Shown here piece by piece: positions 31,988 through 45,172 of a stretch of 64,000 bases of DNA. Source of the DNA: Drechmeria coniospora (Eukaryota > Ascomycota > Sordariomycetes > Hypocreales > Ophiocordycipitaceae); the NCBI RefSeq assembly GCF_001625195.1, contig NC_054390.1:3930027-3994026 (forward strand), read 5' to 3'. A program made the translations under genes and the position numbers. The first letter of the stretch is position 1, and every line of letters starts with the position of its first letter. The notes under the pieces are model-generated. The model ran no database searches, was not told the origin of the DNA, and saw only the letters and a program-made list of their open reading frames with translations.

Positions 31988-33187
31988 ATGCCAGACTCCC
32001 GCGCTTGGGTCTTTTCCTCCCGAGGCGATCCCTCCGACGTCCTCTCCCTCACGAGCCGACCGACGCCGACGCTTCCCCCAAGCCTGCCCCTCCCTCGCGA
32101 TGTGCCCGTCCCCGAAGAATGGATCGTCGTCAAGGTCGCCTTCGCCGGCCTCAACGTCGGTGCCATCTTCCAGATGACGCTGATTCCGAGCTTTATTCGC
32201 AGCAGCACCTGTATCCCCGAGATGGACCTGTCTGGCGTTGTCACCGACGTCTGGAACCCGGACGAGGGGCAGGTCGCCGCCGGCCATGGCAGCAAGGGAA
32301 GGTTCAAGAAGGGCGACAAGATCGTCGCCATGCTGCCGGCGAACCACGCGCTCGCCACGGGAACCGGCGCCCTTGCCGAGTACATCACCTTTCCCGCCCG
32401 CTATGCCGTTGCCAAGCCGGCCGGGACGAGCTTTGGCGATGCCGCAGGCTGCCTCCTCGCCGGCATGACCGCCCGTCAGATGGTCCTCGAGGCTGCTGTC
32501 AAGAAGAGGAACCGCGTCTTGGTGAATGCGGCGAGCGGCGGCATCGGCACCATGGTCGTCCAGATGGTCCGCCGCATCGTCGGAGAGGACGGTTATGTCG
32601 TCGGCATCTGCAGCGGCAAGAATCTCGACTTGGTGAAGGGACTAGGAGCGGACGAGGTAATGACGATAATCACGGGGGGGGGTCCATCCTCAGCCTTGGC
32701 TAATGGCGAACAGGTCATCGACTATACCCAGCACTCGAACCTCGCTTCCCACCTCGTCACCCTCTTCTCCGCCAACCCTTTCCACGTCATCATCGATACC
32801 CGCGGCCACCAGTCCCTCTACGTCGCCTCGCCCTCCTATCTCCTCCCAGAGGGTGTCTACTCCTCCGTCGGCATCAAGCCGCCGTCCTTTGCCGTCCCGA
32901 ACTTCCTGCGCGCCGTCTGGCAGATGAAGCTCAACGAGTGGTGGCCAGTCAGCCGCTGGCTCGGTGGCACTGGGCGTCTCTGGCGGGGCGTTTCCATGAT
33001 GGCGCCAACGCTTGAGGACAGAGAGCGTATCGTCGGCATGCTGGCCAGCGGCGAAGTGAAGGTCGTGAGAGATAGCGTCTGGGCGTTTGACGATGCCAAG
33101 AAAGCCTATCAGCATCTGGCAGGAGGACACGCGAGGGGAAAGGTCCTGGTCAAAGTAGACCCCGACCTTGGCGACGATGAATGCTAA
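31988..33187 (+). CDS. Medium-chain dehydrogenase/reductase (quinone-oxidoreductase-like)
   Basis: Two exons, 31988-32656 and 32714-33187 (57-nt intron, phase 0), 380 aa. Because the intron length is a multiple of three it stays open if unspliced, but it has GTAATG..GGCTAATG..CAG signals, and removing it restores the family motif LGADEVIDYTQH. The GroES-like N-terminal domain reads VKVAFAGLNVGAIFQM, then IPEMDLSGVV, GDKIVAMLP and GALAEYITFP. The Rossmann dinucleotide site is VLVNAASGGIGTMVVQM. No structural-zinc cysteine cluster is seen, so this is the zinc-independent NADPH:quinone-reductase type. The first ATG in frame is 31988; the codon at 31970 is TTG. Substrate unknown. Confidence 0.85.
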   Translation: MPDSRAWVFSSRGDPSDVLSLTSRPTPTLPPSLPLPRDVPVPEEWIVVKVAFAGLNVGAIFQMTLIPSFIRSSTCIPEMDLSGVVTDVWNPDEGQVAAGHGSKGRFKKGDKIVAMLPANHALATGTGALAEYITFPARYAVAKPAGTSFGDAAGCLLAGMTARQMVLEAAVKKRNRVLVNAASGGIGTMVVQMVRRIVGEDGYVVGICSGKNLDLVKGLGADEVMTIITGGGPSSALANGEQVIDYTQHSNLASHLVTLFSANPFHVIIDTRGHQSLYVASPSYLLPEGVYSSVGIKPPSFAVPNFLRAVWQMKLNEWWPVSRWLGGTGRLWRGVSMMAPTLEDRERIVGMLASGEVKVVRDSVWAFDDAKKAYQHLAGGHARGKVLVKVDPDLGDDEC

Positions 33188-33774
33188 ACCTTGGAAGCCC
33201 CAGAAGCCACCGAAGAGTCTAGACCGCAATATATCGTACCAAATGACCGCTGGCTCTCCGCAATGCCCAGGAAGGCCATGCGATGTGGTTGCTTCCAGCG
33301 GCTAAGCGGAAGCTCCCGATTCCATACATCTGTACATGCAAGGCACGACAGGCAGGCCAAATACGACTTGGCTGCTCTGATATAGCCGGTGCCTTTCAGG
33401 GCCTTGACGTTGAACGAGTGCATCACAGTTAGATGTTGAGAAGCAAAATCAAAATGGGTAAAAATCATCTACTACCTCATGTCCTAGTTGTTCCTGCCGG
33501 AACACGTCTGAGAGACAAAGTCTAGCCTCAAGATGAGTCTGACTGTTTCGATGCCAAATGCTGGGACGAAAACCTGTCGGTTGCGAGGCTGCTGGGTTAT
33601 CAAAAAAGCCCTTGATCGCATCGGTCGCTACACAGGAAAGCCCTACAGCAGACTGGAAGATGCTGACTGGGTCGGCTCAATACCAGTCGCTACACTGCAA
33701 GTCAACACGGCCCGGGCACGGGATACGATACGAGTTGCCACTGGATGTAAAACCAATCCATTGTTTTGATTCCT
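33188..33774. other. Intergenic: convergent 3' ends of oxidoreductase and flippase
   Basis: The two genes converge here; I see no gene or notable repeat. Confidence 0.5.
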
Positions 33775-36700
33775 TCATCTCCCGACCCGCGCCATCCCAG
33801 ACGGGTGGCCCCCGTCGTCGACCGGTGGGCCACGCCTGGATGACCATAAGCCATCTCGACTCGGCCTCTGCGAATAGTCGCTCGTCCTCATCTTCGGACC
33901 GCTTATCCCGTCCTCGCCGCCGCTGTTGTCCGCTTCGCCCATGGCAACGTCCGCCCCGTCGCACCCATCTTCAGCCTCGACGGCCATCATCTCCAGCAAG
34001 CTCTTCATCTTGCCGTCCTTTTCCACTCGCTGCATCAGATCCTGGTCCGTCGGCCAGTACACCCGACGGATGCTCTGCACGACGAGCTCGAGCACGAGAA
34101 GCATGGCCAGGCCAACCAGCACCGTCGCCCACCATAGCAGGTCCTGGCCGAAATTGTGCAGGAACCCGTGCCTGACAATGTACGGACCCGTCTTGAGCTG
34201 GTACACGGCGGAGATGAGCATGTTGAAGGAGAACCAGCCGGCAACCGAGACGAGAAAGCCGCCGAATGTGACGACGGTCTTGCAGTGTAGCTCGAGGATC
34301 CTGCTTGCTGGTCAGCACGCTCACGCGGTAAATTGCAGATACACCTCCTTGTCGCCGGCGTCGGGGGAGGGAGGTTGCCTACAAGAGTTTAATGTTGATG
34401 AAAACAACGGCAACGGTGAAGGAAATGTCGCCCATTGCGAACAAGCTCGCGTCGTTCGTAAAGAGCGCCTGGATGTAGGCGCCGTACATGGTGAAGAATA
34501 TGATGACGCTACCGATGATGCCCATGACGACCCAGCCAAAGTACTGGCCGTAGTTGAACCCTTCGTCCCGCTGGCCAAAGGTGTACAGCTCCGGCACCGC
34601 CAGCAGCGTCGAGGCCGACAAGTCCTTCTCGAAGATGCCGAGCAGGATGACGGGAAGGGAGGTGAAGGCGCTGTTAAACACCGTCAAGCTCCACGACTCG
34701 AAGAGGGATGTGCCCGAGTATCCGTTCTGCCGCTGGAAGTGTGCCTGGACGAGGAAGAAGATGACCTCCTTCCAGAACGTCGCCAGTACGTACTTGCCCG
34801 TTCGCAGGTAGTTCCACCGGCCATGGACGAAGAGTAGCTTCTGCAGGAAGCGAAACTGGGCGATAGAGTAGTCCGAGATTCGGGCCGCTTGGAGACCCTC
34901 GCGTCCGGAGATGCCGATGCCGACGTGCGAGGCCTGGATCATACCGATGTCGTTGGCGCCGTCGCCGATGGCGAGTGTCATGCTCTTCGGGACCCGACGA
35001 CGGATCGAGTGCACGAGCTTCGCCTTCTGAGACGGCGAGGCGCGGCAGCAGATGACCGAATCGACGCGGACGACGAGATCGTGGAAGAGCATCATCAAGT
35101 CGATGTCGCCGTCGATGGCTGCCAACGTCTGGCCGTCGACGACGAGGACCGAGTGCGGCACCATGCCGCGGCCGACCTCGTTCAACGTCGCCGTCATCTT
35201 GTCCCGCACGTTTTCCTGCGTCGCGTCCAATATGTACAGCTCCGAGAAGGGCTTGCAGAGACGGGCCGAGTGGCCGATGTTGATGGCCGTCTCCCGCTTG
35301 TCGCCCGTGAGCATCCAGACCTTGATGTTGGCTCGTCGCAGCTTGTCGATCGTCTCCGGCACGCCCTCCTGCAGCTTGTCCTCGATCGCCGTCGCGCCGG
35401 CGAGCTCAAAACCTTTTTCGATCTCGTCGCCGGCCTCCTCGATCAGCTGCTGGCGATTGACCAGGCTCGTCTCGGCCTTGCGGTGCAACTCCTTCCACTC
35501 GGCGTACACGTCCTCATCGAGGTACCGGAAGGCGTACAGCAGCGTTCGCAGGCCCTCGGTGGCAAAGTCGTCGATGTGTCGAAAGCACCGCTCGAATACG
35601 GCCGCCTCGTTCGCCGCCATCGTTTCGTCCACTAGGCCGCGCCCCCGTGCGCCGCTCCGGAGGTCGAGGGATGGTATTCTGCTTAGACTTTGACGAGGAC
35701 TTTGCCTCTGCAGCAGGTCCGTCGACTTCCGAAGCGGCATCGTCTCCTCCGGCTGCCGTTTCGGGAGCAAGGAGGCAACACCCTCGCTGAGTGACATCCT
35801 CGAGAGATCGGTCGACCGGCGCAGGGCGAAACTCGTCCGCGGCGTCGCACCCGTTCCGTGCTCGCTCATGCGGCGCAAGGCCATGTCCTGCTCGAACGTC
35901 TTGCGAATGCTCGCCCTGCGGCTGACATCCTTTTGTTTCTGCTCGGCCAGGTGGCTCAGCTTGAGGCGCGACATGATGACGTTGTCGGCGCCCTTGCAGA
36001 AGATGCACAGGCGGCCGTCGGGCATCCGGATGATGATGGACATGCGCTTCCTCTTGCTGCTGAACTCGATCACGTCGAGGACCTGGTACGTCTCCACCTG
36101 CAAGTTGCCGTCGCCGTCACGGCTCTGCAGCTTGATGGACTGGGCAGGACGATCGACGAGCATGAGGCCCAAATCGCGCGCCGCCTCGACGAGGGCGAGC
36201 TCGTCGGGAGACGCCGCCTGGAAGGCAATCTCACCGTCGTCCTTGATCTCCGGGAGACAGGTGTGGCACAGGGCGATGCAGAGCAGGAAGTGCTTCGCCT
36301 TGCGCGAGAAGGTCGTGTTGGGCTTCTGGCGGAGGTATTCGAGAAGTTCCTCGGTCTTCATCTCGGGCTCCTCGTTGGGATGGACGGAGGACCGCCAGTG
36401 CGATGCCGAGCCGATGGAGAATGGCCGGCTCGGACGTGTCAACCTGTGGACGTCATCGTCGTCATCGTCGTCATCGTCATCGTCTCCTAAGGTCTTTGCA
36501 CCACGGGGCGCCGACGCCGACTTGGCCTTTTCCTCGCCCAACACCCCTCCTAGTGCCCGCTCCGAGGCTGCCTTGTTGGGCTTGGACGCCTCATCTCGCT
36601 GCACGTCCATGTCGTGCAGACAGGCGACGCCGGCGACGCTCAGCTTTCGGAAACGCATCATGTTCTCGGTCAAGGTGCCCGTCTTGTCGGAGAAGATGTA

Positions 36701-38530
36701 GCTGACCTGGCCTAAATTTTCCAAAATGGTCGTCGTGTTGGCGACCATGGGCGTGTCGGAGGTGGCATCGTACATGTCGGCGTCCTGCATGAGGATGAGC
36801 TGGCCGATCTTGACGATTTCGAGGCTGATGTAAAGGGAGAGGGGGATCAGCGTGTTGAACATGATGAGGTAGCCGAAGAAGATCTCCCTGAAGGGCACGC
36901 TCGCGTCGTATTTCCGCCGCGTGACGAGGTAGAAGGACCTCTCCTCGGTGTGCTCCTCCCACATGTAATAGCCACCCGTCATCCCGCCGGCGAGGGCCAT
37001 GACGATGAAGATTTGGAAGAGGACCATCTTGTTGATGATGGCTTGCATCGCCGGCTTCTTGGCGTGCACGTTCTTGTTCGCGTTCATGCGAATCTTGCAT
37101 TCCTCGCCCGTGTTGACGACGAGGCCGACGGCCTCGGTCGTGTTGCGCAGCGTCGAGCCGCGATAGACGACGTTGTTGAGGGACAGGGGGAGAGTTTCGC
37201 CGTCGACCGTCACCCTTCCGTCGTAGCTGTAGAGGTCAATGTTGGGGTCTTCGGAAACGACGGTGGCGTCGGCGGAGCGGATGCCGTCGAGGGTGCGGCA
37301 GCGCCCGGCGAGGAGCGGACAGGCCTGCTTGCTCTTGAGGTTGGTCTCGCCGTCGAGGGCCATGGTCTCGATGTAGGCGACGCCGTTTGGGCCGGTCGCG
37401 TGTAGGAGGACGAGGTCGGCCGGCACGGACTGGTCGCGGCGCAGACGAACGACGTCGCCGACGCAAAGGTCTTGCCACCGGACCGATCGCCAGTCATTGT
37501 TCTCGTCCACGCTCGCTCGGTGGCTTCCGACGATCCCCTCACCATCAGCTGCCCGTTTCCCCTCGGCCGCCTGCCTCCAACGGGTGGTCGACGCTGCCTT
37601 GGTCGATGGCTCGCGTCGATGGCGGATCATAACGGCGGCGAGGCTGCGGTTTTCCGACTTGTCGAGCCGGTACCGTCGGTAGTCGTCGTAGCCTTCCTTG
37701 GCCATGCTGAAGGCGACGAAGATGCTCAGAGGCACGATGGTCGTCCATCGTCCAACGGTGCTCAGGCCGGGTATGAGCTGCAGGATGCCCATGATGAGAA
37801 AGTAGAAGTTGCCGAGCTTGCTGAACTGAAAGACGAGCTGCTTGGGGACGAAATCGTAGATGGTGTACCTGCTGGATCGGATGAAGTTGTCGACGTAGGG
37901 CTTGTCGCTCCTCTCATCGATGAGGTCGAAGGACGGGTTGAGCGGAAGATGACGGCCGTCCCGCGTAGGCGGAAGGGGTTTCCGTCGCAGGAGGCCCTCG
38001 ATGACGACCTGCTGGTAGATGGCGGCCGCTCGGTCCTTGGCCCGTTCTCCCCAGCTCGCCCGCGCCTGCTTTTTCGCCGCCTTCCCCGTCGTTCGGTCCA
38101 GCACCGACGACTTGATCCTGTTGGACACGGACGCCTTCTCCGTCCCGGTCGGGTCGGCGGCCAAATGGTCGTGTCCAGGCGATCCATCGCTGCCCGCACC
38201 GGCCGCCGTCGGGTCCGTCGGCTCGGCCACGCTTCTCGACGGTATCGTCTGCAGCTCATACTGGTCATGTCTCCTCCTCGCGCTCGATTCCACAAGCGAT
38301 CTTCTCCTCGGCGGGTAGGAATCTCGACGGCGCGGTCCGTCGGAGCGGGCGGCATCGGTGTTTGTCCTCGGGGGGTTCTCACCGTGCGTCGGCGGAGCGG
38401 GAGAGTTGCGGTCATTCAACGCTTCGTCGTCGACTCCCCGTCTCGTCTCGGCATCAGCATCGTCGATGGACAGGCGGCCGCCGTCGGCTTCGCGACGAGG
38501 GCGAGCGGCCTCGTCGCGCCTTCGTGTCAT
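33775..38530 (-). CDS. DNF3: P4-type ATPase, phospholipid flippase (Dnf3-like)
   Basis: Minus strand, two exons, 38530-34383 and 34300-33775 (82-nt intron; KL|L ILELHCKTVV), 1557 aa. A long basic, disordered N-terminal region (about 200 residues) precedes the P4 core: FIRSSRYTIYDFVPKQLVFQ, the LDGETNLKSKQ actuator motif, the phosphorylation site IFSDKTGTLTEN with Asp615, MLTGDKRETA, and the hinge GDGANDIGMIQ near residue 1187. An Asp-only run (DDDDDDDDD) and a Ser/Arg insert sit in the nucleotide-binding region. The final exon supplies the last membrane helices (QDLLWWATVLVGLAMLLVLE) and a cytosolic tail. The IRSSRYT and AKEGYDDYRRYRLDKSENR segments point to the Dnf3 branch. Known role: flipping aminophospholipids to the cytosolic leaflet in trans-Golgi and plasma membranes, usually with a Cdc50-family partner. 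Confidence 0.9.
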
Positions 38531-40824
38531 GGAGCCGTCGATATCGGTCGTCGATCTCGCTTCTGGGGCGTAGAAATGCCGCCGGCGTCAGGCGTCAGGG
38601 CCTTTCCTAGCGGGAGCCCATGCTCGGGTGATGGCAATCGTCGTCGTCGTGTGCTCCTGCTCGAAAGGGCGTACCGTGCCGTATGCTCCCGCCCGCCCAG
38701 TGCTTGTTTCGTATCGATCGGCGACGAAGGATTCGATCCCCCGTGGTGCGTAGGGTGGACGTACGCGAACGGGACGGCCAAGGGTCGGGACGACACGAGC
38801 GATGAATGATGGGCACAAAGCCGATGATTTTCTGCTCGCCTCGAGCGGTCGCGGATGAGAAGAGACCAACGACGGGCTCGGGATTCGATGTTCGAGGGTC
38901 AGGCCGTAGATTGATGATGGCAGACGATGGATTGGTGGCAACAACGGGTTGCAAACGATCAAGCCCACCTTCCGGTCATGGCATGCGGCACGGCGAGGAG
39001 GACGGTGTGCTCTGCAGTCGACAATGATCCGTTGGCCTCTGAACTGACGGCTCTGTTGGGCATTCGTTGGCTGCTGGCACTCGTTTCTTTGGCGCTCGCG
39101 GGAAGACACGGGCTTGGACCGTTTCATCGTGGCGCAGCGCTTTCGCGTTAAAATCTGAAATCTCCTCCAATGCCCGCCCGTCGATCGTCTCAGCCAACAT
39201 GACTGGCCACCACCATGGATTTCGACCAGTGCCATCGCAGGCTGCACCCCCCGGCTAAGCTTACGACTAGAGTTAAACCACGATGCTCCGAAGTTGCATG
39301 CATGCCCGCCAAGCCAAGCCGATGGGCAGATGGGCAGATGCCGCTCGAAGGACGCACTCCCACCTCCGCCGCTTGCCGATGACCATAGCCGGCGGTGTAG
39401 GAAGCAGTCTTGAATGCTTGTGCTTCTCATTCCAGGTATTCCTCGCAACAGGAGTTTCTCGCTACCGATACTCCTTGCTACAGGTATTCCTCGCTGCAGG
39501 TGTTGCTTGCTACGGGTATTCCTTGCTGCTTCGTACAACCACGTTGAAGGTCTTGACGATTGTATGCGCCTCGAAATTCAGGCATCACGCTCGCGAAATA
39601 CACTCCATCCATCCATCCACCCATCCGTCCGTCCACCCATCCGTCGATCCATCGTCGATCCATGCTATGCCATATCATGTCGACGCAGCTTGAGGCAACT
39701 GAGCAGAGGGGAAAAAACAGAAACAAGAATGCGTCAAGCGAGGCCTCGCACGAGCCAACGACGTGGACTGACCATCTGCTCTCCGTTGCGTCCTTGTCCT
39801 CAGCGCTCCGTCGACTTGTGCGCTTGCCTCTAACCGCACGCTCGCGCGTGAAACTATTCCCTACAGGGCGTCCTCTTCCGATGCCAACTGCCAACAACAG
39901 GCACAGAGCCCCCCCCCCCCCCCCCCCCCCGGCCCGGTCTCATGGTCGAGAACAAAAGCCTCACTCATCCTCCTTCCGCCAACGCTCGCCCCCGCGTCGT
40001 CGTACTAGCATGTATCCCGGGCTGCCAGCTCACAGAACGTCACGCACGAGGGACGGCCTAGGCAACCAGCCAAGCGCTGGCACCTTGTCGACATGGAAAG
40101 TTCATTCGATTCCATCGTGGCAACTACTTTTATCTATAGCAACCCCCTTCCGCATCGTCGGCAACCCCCGCTCGCACGTGGACGCCAAACGGCCTCCCGG
40201 CAGCCGAGGACGCACGACGCATGTTCCTCTCCACCATTAAAGCCAGGGCAACAAACGCCGGCTAGGCCTCCAGGGCCCGTCTCCAAGGGGACCAGACTAG
40301 ATGCTCCGAAACGTGACGGCGCGGGAATCAAAGGACGAGAGGGGGGAAACGGAAGCAGGCCCGCTCCGGCGCCCGAAATGGGCATGAGAAGAAGCAGCCC
40401 TCGACCGGTTGGCGCCGTCGTCGCAGGTCACTGGGAGGGGGTAACGTTTTTGAAGCCGTCCGGTCACGGTTCGACACGAAGCGTCGGAGCCAACGATATC
40501 CTGCAAGGCGACGCAAGCACGCAAAAGGGAGAGAGAAGAGAGGCAAGACAAAGGGAAAAAGGATGTAAGCTCGCTGTACCAGACATGCATGACGGATGTC
40601 GTAGGGAGGTATCGTCATGCCAAATTCATAATAGGCCGCTGTACGAGGCGCAAGGGAAAATTGAACCAGACGGAGCGGCTCTCCTGCCGGTGCCAGAATG
40701 CGAAAAGTGAGCGAGGTGGGTGCGCCGGAGGCATCAAAAACGAGGCGAAGGCGAAAGGCCATGGTATCCGCTGCTGCAAAACAAGAACGCCTTCCCGGGT
40801 GCATCCATCTCCGGGCCGTCGACA
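38531..40824. other. Intergenic region between flippase and homeobox gene
   Basis: No credible gene. Contains a 16-bp minisatellite (39433-39530), CCAT/CCGT tetranucleotide repeats (39603-39665) and a run of about 22 C at 39909-39930. The last kilobase is probably the 3' flank of the homeobox gene. Confidence 0.45.
39433..39530. repeat. Minisatellite, 16-bp unit GGTATTCCTCGCTGCA
   Basis: Six degenerate head-to-tail copies (GGAGTTTCTCGCTACC, GATACTCCTTGCTACA, GGTATTCCTCGCTGCA, GGTGTTGCTTGCTACG, and so on). Confidence 0.75.
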
Positions 40825-42834
40825 TCACTGCGCCGTGGGGGGTATCGTCTCGGGCGACAGGCTCGCGGGGTCGACGGCGTCGAACTGCACCAGCTGCTCC
40901 ATGTCCACCTCGCCGTGCGGGCCGGCCTGGACGAAGGCGGCGGCCGAGGGCGCGTGCATGGGCAGGTTGATGGTGTGCTTCGAGTACATCTCGTTGAGGC
41001 TGGTGCCGTCGTCGGAGACGGCGCAGGAGCCGTCGTGGGCGGCGTAGAGCTCGGCCGAGCCCGGGCGGCCCATGAGCGACATGGGCGGCGACTGCTCGAC
41101 GATGGAGGGCTCGGCCGGCGCGCCAAAGGGGAGGGGCGAGACGGCGCCGTGGCCGCCGGCGTCGGCGCTCATCATGGGCGACAGGAAGGCGGCGCCGTAG
41201 GGCGTGCCGAAGTGGGAGCTCGCCATGGGGCTGCCGTCGGGGGCGCCGGGGAAGTAGCCGGGGCTCTGGGGGAACTCGGAGGGCGAGGCCGTCGTGGCCG
41301 ACATGGGATACTGGCGCATGTCGAGGCCGAAGCCGGCGGCCGTGTCGATGCGGAGGTTCGAGCCGACGCCAGCCGACGGCTGCGGCGAGGGTGCGTAGAC
41401 GGCGGCGTGCTGGGGCGGCGGCGGCGGCATCTCGCCGGGCGGCTGGATGTAAAAGGACGGCATCGGCTGGCTCTGGAACATGGCAAAGTCGACGGGCGCC
41501 GGCACGGAGCGGCTGCGCTGACGCTTGTGGCCGTGGGGCGGCCGCATGGCCGAGTGCATCTGGCTCAGGCCCCAGTGCTGGTCGGGCATGAGGCCCGGCT
41601 GCGGCGGCGGGAAGCTCGGCTGCGACGACGGGCGGACGGGCGAGACTGGGGCCGAGACGGACAGGGCGTGGGCGTCGGCGAAGGCGTGGGGGTTGTGGCG
41701 GTTCATGAAGGCGTCGAGCGAGACGAGCTTGGCGAGCTGGTTCGTCAGCACCTTGGGGTTGCCACCGAGGTGATGGATCATGCAGCGGGAGGCCTGGACG
41801 TCCTCGGTGAAGTCGCCGCACTGGTAGAAGCCGTTGGTGGTGGGCGACGAGTCCATGAAGAAGTGCGGCGGGCGGTTGAGCTCGATGACGATGCCGCCCG
41901 ACTTGGCCGGGTCGCCCTCGTCGTTTTCGAGCCAGATGCTCTTGATGCTCGAGAAGGGGTACTCGATCTTGTAGCCGGCCTGGTCGTTGTTGATGTAGTA
42001 GGTCATGGTGCATTTGTCGGGCGAGTAGAAGATGATGAGGTCCATGGTGTTTTGGCCGACGCGCGTCCACTTGCCGATGCTCAGCGAGCGGCAGGTGAGG
42101 TGATGGATCACTGGGACGGGCTCGGCGTCAGCGACGGTCCCGGCGGAGAGGGAAAGAGGGGGGGGGGGTTGGGAGGGGATGGGGAAGGGGATGGGTGAAG
42201 ACGTACAGACTTTGCCCTGGGCCGCTTGGTCGGCGGCCATGACGAGGCCGGACTGGCCAAAGGGCGAGAGGGCGCCGCGGGCGAGGTAGCCTCCGCCGAG
42301 GCCCTGGCCGGACTCGATGGCCTGCATGGCGAGGTAGGCACGCATCGACTCGGGGATGGAGTCAATGTCCTCGCCCGTCTCAAGGCTCTTCTTGGCCAAC
42401 GACTTGATCTTGGCGCGTCTGCGGCGGCGAGGAGCCAGGTTAGCGGGCGGCGGACGTCAGGCGGAGGGGGGGGGGAGGGCCTCGTCGGATGCGTACCTGT
42501 TTTGAAACCAAATCTGAACCGACCTCTCCGTCATGTTGATGTCCTCGGCAATCTTCTCCCGCACGCCGGCCGTCGGCGTCGGGTTCTTGTTGAACTCGAC
42601 CTCGAGGACGGTCAGCTGGTCCTGGGTCGCCCGCTGGCGCTTCTGGTTCTTCTGCTGCTGGGTCAGGGTGCTCTTCCGAGGCGGTCGCTTCGAGCTTGAG
42701 TGGCCGCTCGCGCTCGACGCGGACTGGGTCGGGGACTGCCTCGACATGCTGGGCGTCGAGGCCGGGGAAGGGGAGGTCATGACGCTCGTCGGCGTCGGCA
42801 TCGGCACGATGGGGTGCTCGAGCTTGGTCGCCAT
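40825..42834 (-). CDS. HTF1: Homeobox transcription factor (HTF1/HOX2-like, conidiation regulator)
   Basis: Minus strand, three exons, 42834-42497, 42418-42207, 42110-40825 (introns 78 and 96 nt), 611 aa. The homeodomain spans about residues 62-122: KRQRATQDQLTVLEVEFNKN, a turn, then SVQIWFQNR split by intron 1 and completed as RAKIKSLAKKS. This gives WFQNRRAK, the recognition-helix hallmark. Downstream lies a conserved block (RSLSIGKWTRVGQ, CTMTYYINNDQAGYKIEYPF, IKSIWLENDEGD) found in fungal homeobox factors of the HTF1/HOX2 type, followed by a long Pro/Ser/Met-rich region. Members of that group control conidial development in Fusarium and Magnaporthe; the same role is inferred. The second intron's exact ends (donor GTACGT at 42206, acceptor at 42111) are my choice from consensus. 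Gene symbol is moderately certain; homeodomain is certain. Confidence 0.82.
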
Positions 42835-45157
42835 GGCGGAGACGCGTCCGAGGGGGCCGGGGGACAGCGATGGACCGCTCGGGTCGCTCTGGGTGCGGCG
42901 AGGCCCGGGTGCGTCGTCGGCGCGGCCGGGGGAGGGGGGGAGGAGGAGGAGGTGGTGGTGATGAATAGGGGGAGGCTCTCGACGCGGCTCGCGAACGACT
43001 CGTCGGTCGTGGCCGTCTCGCAGCGAGGGGCGGCTTCGGGGAATCGACGGGGGACGGGGAAGGTTCTCGGGGCAGGCTGGACGACGGGAAAATGCTGGGA
43101 AAGGAGCGAAATCGGTCGGCGGTGCGGTGCGGCGCGGCAAAGGAGAGTCGGTCGGATGAGGACGAGCTCGCTCGCGTGTGAGGGCTGCGGCTCGTCGTCG
43201 GATGGGATCCGCGGTCGGCTCGGTCGAGGAGCAAGAGGACGAGGCAAAGGAACAAAGGTGCGGTCCCGGAAGGAGTGACGGGTACCGAGATATGGCTCTG
43301 GAAACAACAGCAAGCTCGCGACGGGAACGGAAGGTAAGGACAGGGGAGGGCGGCGGAGGTGTCGATGGCAAAAGAATGGAGGATGACGATGGATGGGAGG
43401 ACGAGGAGAAAAGAAAGCGGACGACGGGGGAATAAGGGATCCCAGCAGCGGCCGAGCCCCTGGTGCCTGAGAGCGAGGAGTGAGAGGGGGGGGGCGGTGG
43501 CCAAGGAGCTGAGGCGACGGGTGGCAGCGGACGGGGGGGGGGGCACGGGGTGGTGGGCAGCACCCGGTCGCAGCAGCGTGCTCGTGCCAGGTACCGAAGT
43601 AACAGGTACGTACCCCGTACCTCTCACCCCGTACTGCGAGTACTGCAAGTACGTACAGCACGACGGGTCGTACTCGTACCAGGTACCATCCGTACCTCTG
43701 ACGGGACACGGTGGGTGGGTGGATAGGTGGGTGGGCGAGGCGAACGGGACAAGGAGCCCGACCCGCCCAGAAGGGCCTATCAAACGGCGGCGCCGCATCG
43801 CTGCGTGACCGTCCCCGTCGGCGCTGGCCAGTGGGCCGTCGGGGACCAGGGACCAGATACTTGGACGACAAGCACCGCGCAGCCAGCAAGCATGTACCTG
43901 CCGTGCCTCTGGACCACGCACGGTGCAAGAAACTGGGCGCACCCGCATGCATGTACAAGGCACGTACCTGTCGGTGCACTGTACATGTACTGTAGATGTA
44001 CATGTACATGTACTTGAGTAGTTTGTTGTACGGAGTAGGGAGGAACACTTACTTCAGTACTGTACTCCGTACAGAGTACTGTACGGAGCACAGCACGGAG
44101 CACACCTGCTGCGCAAGTACCGCGCAAGTACAACTAGTACTCTACGGAGTACGGAGCACACAGGCCATACCAGGACGCACACGAGCACGAGCACAAGTAC
44201 GGAGTAAGTACATGTACACCTCAGACCATTATTGTACCTCTGGTGGTACTGTACATGCACATCCACCAGGCACCAGGCGTCAGCGCTTGCGGTGAAGTGC
44301 ACCTAATACATGTGCGCCGTTCAACACAAGCACAGCACAGTCCAGCCAGCACAACACAGTGTAGCACAGCAAGACAGCACGGCAACTTGCAAGTACCTAC
44401 TAGGTACCTAGTAGGTTGTAGCACAGCAGGTGTACATGTACAGTGCTCCGTACGGAGCGCAAGCCAACTCCCGGTGCGTGGACCCGACAATGACTGCTGA
44501 TGCTGCTCCCCTTGACTGCCCGGCACCCGTTCTCGCCTCTCAGTCGTCTGGCGGTGCCGAGGAAAAGGTACTTGCACAGTACTTGCTTGCATGCAGTCGT
44601 ACCGAACAAGTACATGCGTGACGTACTGTATGGATCCATGCCACAGCGCCTACAGTACGTTTTACGTACACGTACGGAGCGCAGCACACCACTCGCGCGT
44701 GCCGCTACCTGTTTTGTGCACAAATGTGTGCCGATCCTCCGCTCGAGACGGGGACGCGAGGGGATGCGAGGATGGGCGAGAGGTCGTGCAGCGGCATGAG
44801 ACGGCGTCGGAGTGAAGAAAGACGACGGAGCCGAGAGAGGGCGACGCGACGACGGAGGAGACGAGACGACGAGGCATTTGGCACCGCACAAGCCCCAAGT
44901 GCAGACAGGCACCATCCTGCAGAGTACGGAGCAAGCAAGTGCTTGTACCTGTATTGCACTTGTTTGCCCGTACACCTGCAGAAGGCATCGCGGACGAGTC
45001 GGCACGTAGGTACTTACTCGCGACGGAGCGGACGGCTTGTCCCCGTGATGCCCCGTGTCGCACAGCATCAGGATGCGGTGCAGGAAGCGGCGGGCACGCT
45101 AACCCCTGTCGGCCCCCCGTCTCGAGCAGCTGCTGGACGTTGAGCAAAGGCTGGATC

Positions 45158-45172
45158 GGGGGGGGGGGGGGG
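45158..45172. repeat. Poly-G tract (15 nt)
   Basis: Uninterrupted run of G in a GC-rich stretch; a likely length-variable site. Confidence 0.9.

Noticed and set aside
38725..38760. Possible tRNA T-arm (GATTCGATCC-like)
   Set aside because: The flanking bases do not pair as a T-stem and no D-arm or anticodon arm fits upstream on either strand.
40328..42070. 580-codon minus-strand frame inside the homeobox gene
   Set aside because: Out of frame with the homeobox protein and rich in Arg/Pro/His, typical of a shadow frame in GC-rich coding DNA.
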